Below are positions 6,501-7,332 of a stretch of DNA of 7,332 nucleotides, piece after piece. The position numbers and the translations under genes are program-made. The notes beneath the pieces are model-generated. The model was not told where the DNA came from and did not search any database. It saw only the letters and a list, made by a program, of their open reading frames with translations. This DNA comes from Cellvibrionaceae bacterium (GTDB lineage Bacteria > Pseudomonadota > Gammaproteobacteria > Pseudomonadales > Cellvibrionaceae). The stretch's first letter is position 1. Each line of letters opens with the position of its first letter. The stretch covers positions 1 to 7,332 of the forward strand of contig JALUYN010000594.1 of the NCBI GenBank assembly GCA_027012915.1. The letters run 5' to 3'.

Positions 6501-6528
6501 CTGACTCAGCCGATAGTCTTGTTACACT
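6501..6528 (+). promoter_or_regulatory. Candidate promoter for the WD40 lipoprotein gene
   Basis: CTGACT (6501-6506) and TACACT (6523-6528) are separated by 16 bp and each matches consensus at 4/6. The predicted start of transcription is near 6535, about 25 nt before the ATG, a normal leader length. Confidence 0.35.
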
Positions 6529-6560
6529 GTCATCATACTCCTGAGTGCGGATAAGGATTC

Positions 6561-7332
6561 ATGGGATCTCTTTACAATAGACTGTTGCGCCACGGCGCTC
6601 TCGCCGGCCTGACACTGGCCCTAATCACCGGCTGCAGCGACGCCATGGCTCCAAAATCCAGCTTTGAAGTTGCCGCCAAAGGCGCACACACGGCAGCGCT
6701 ATCAGCCGACGGCAAGTTCGCTGCTATCGGCTCAGTACACCACGGCGGTAGCTTGTGGCGCACCCGGGACGGCGAGCGCCTCTACAACTGGAATCACAAA
6801 GACAAGGATTTCACCACCATAGTCGCCGCCGATTTCTCTCCGGATGGCGATTGGGCGCTGACCGCCAATCCTCACACCATGGTGCTGTGGGATATGAAAA
6901 CCGGCAACGGTGTGCGTTATTGGACTGCGCCCGGTACCATTCTCGACATCGCCCTGAGCGTCAATGGCAACTACGCACTGCTGGGACTGGATGATCAATC
7001 GGCAGTGCTCTTCGATGTAAAACGCGGCGGTATCAAGCGCACCTTTCATCACAAGAATCGGGTGCGCTCGGTGGATCTGAGTGACGATGGCCGAGTCGCC
7101 CTGACTGGATCTGAAGACTTTACCGCGACACTCTGGAACGTAAATAGCGGCAGGGCCATGCATCAAATGCAGCACGACGATGAAGTACAGATTGTGGCGC
7201 TCAGCCCCGATGGCAATCAGGCACTGAGTGCCAGTCAGTACGACAAAGCCCTGGTTTGGGATACTCGTACCGGTAAAAAGTTGGCCGACGTGCCACTTAC
7301 TTCAGAGAATCTGAAACGCGGAATTCGGTTTA
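6561..7332 (+). CDS. WD40-repeat lipoprotein (3' end outside window)
   Basis: The visible 257 residues begin with a lipoprotein signal: a basic start (RLLRH), a hydrophobic stretch (12-22) and the lipobox ITGC, with C25 as the modified cysteine. Ser at +2 predicts sorting to the outer membrane. After a short linker come at least five WD-like propeller blades, each with a D-G or N-G turn and a closing W/F-D pair. They lie at about 45-77 (LWRTRDG), 88-121 (FSPDGDWAL...VLWDMKTG), 127-162 (VLFDVKRG), 168-203 (LSDDGRVALTG...LWNVNSG) and 209-244 (LSPDGNQALSA...LVWDTRTG). WD40 propellers are protein-interaction platforms; no enzymatic motif is visible. The ATG at 6561 has AAGGA (6553-6557) only 3 nt upstream, a short but usable spacing, and it is the only start that keeps the signal peptide. 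The frame stays open to the window edge. The partner and role cannot be deduced here. Confidence 0.9.
   Translation, partial: MGSLYNRLLRHGALAGLTLALITGCSDAMAPKSSFEVAAKGAHTAALSADGKFAAIGSVHHGGSLWRTRDGERLYNWNHKDKDFTTIVAADFSPDGDWALTANPHTMVLWDMKTGNGVRYWTAPGTILDIALSVNGNYALLGLDDQSAVLFDVKRGGIKRTFHHKNRVRSVDLSDDGRVALTGSEDFTATLWNVNSGRAMHQMQHDDEVQIVALSPDGNQALSASQYDKALVWDTRTGKKLADVPLTSENLKRGIRF

Noticed and set aside
6732..7175. 147-residue minus-strand open frame
   Set aside because: Antisense to the WD40 lipoprotein, whose repeats are clear in the plus frame.

Overview
The window looks like a chromosomal housekeeping segment from a gammaproteobacterium, most likely a marine member near the Cellvibrionales/Pseudomonadales. 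This rests on a GcvT very close to the E. coli/Pseudomonas type, an Rsd/AlgQ anti-sigma-70 protein (a family confined to gammaproteobacteria), an asmA-mutY pair as in pseudomonads, and moderate-to-high GC content. No similarity search could be run, so the placement is an inference. I see no transposase, phage gene, tRNA, rRNA or CRISPR array.

Left part (1-2266, minus strand): the 5' end of mutY (adenine DNA glycosylase, cut by the window edge) lies directly downstream of a full-length AsmA-family envelope protein gene and overlaps it by 11 bp. asmA is divergent from gcvT across a 155-bp region holding candidate promoters for both directions.

Middle part (2422-3980, plus strand): gcvT and gcvH encode the T and H proteins of the glycine cleavage system. 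They form a two-gene unit closed by a strong hairpin and T-run. The decarboxylase gene gcvP does not follow and must lie elsewhere. A convergent minus-strand gene (4061-4477) encodes a small secreted FliL-domain protein with no flagellar gene nearby.

Right part (4717-7332, plus strand): a CidA/LrgA-LrgB membrane pair overlaps by 4 bp and is followed by a probable terminator. Next come rsd, with its own candidate promoter, and the start of a WD40-repeat lipoprotein gene that runs off the right edge.

The genes fall into separate transcription units: DNA repair and envelope maintenance, one-carbon/glycine metabolism, a holin-like or small-carboxylate transport pair, stationary-phase sigma-70 control, and an outer-membrane beta-propeller lipoprotein. 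I found no convincing evidence of a new multi-gene system. The least ordinary items are the orphan FliL-like protein, the WD40 lipoprotein, the split of gcvTH from gcvP, and some short repeats in the intergenic regions.
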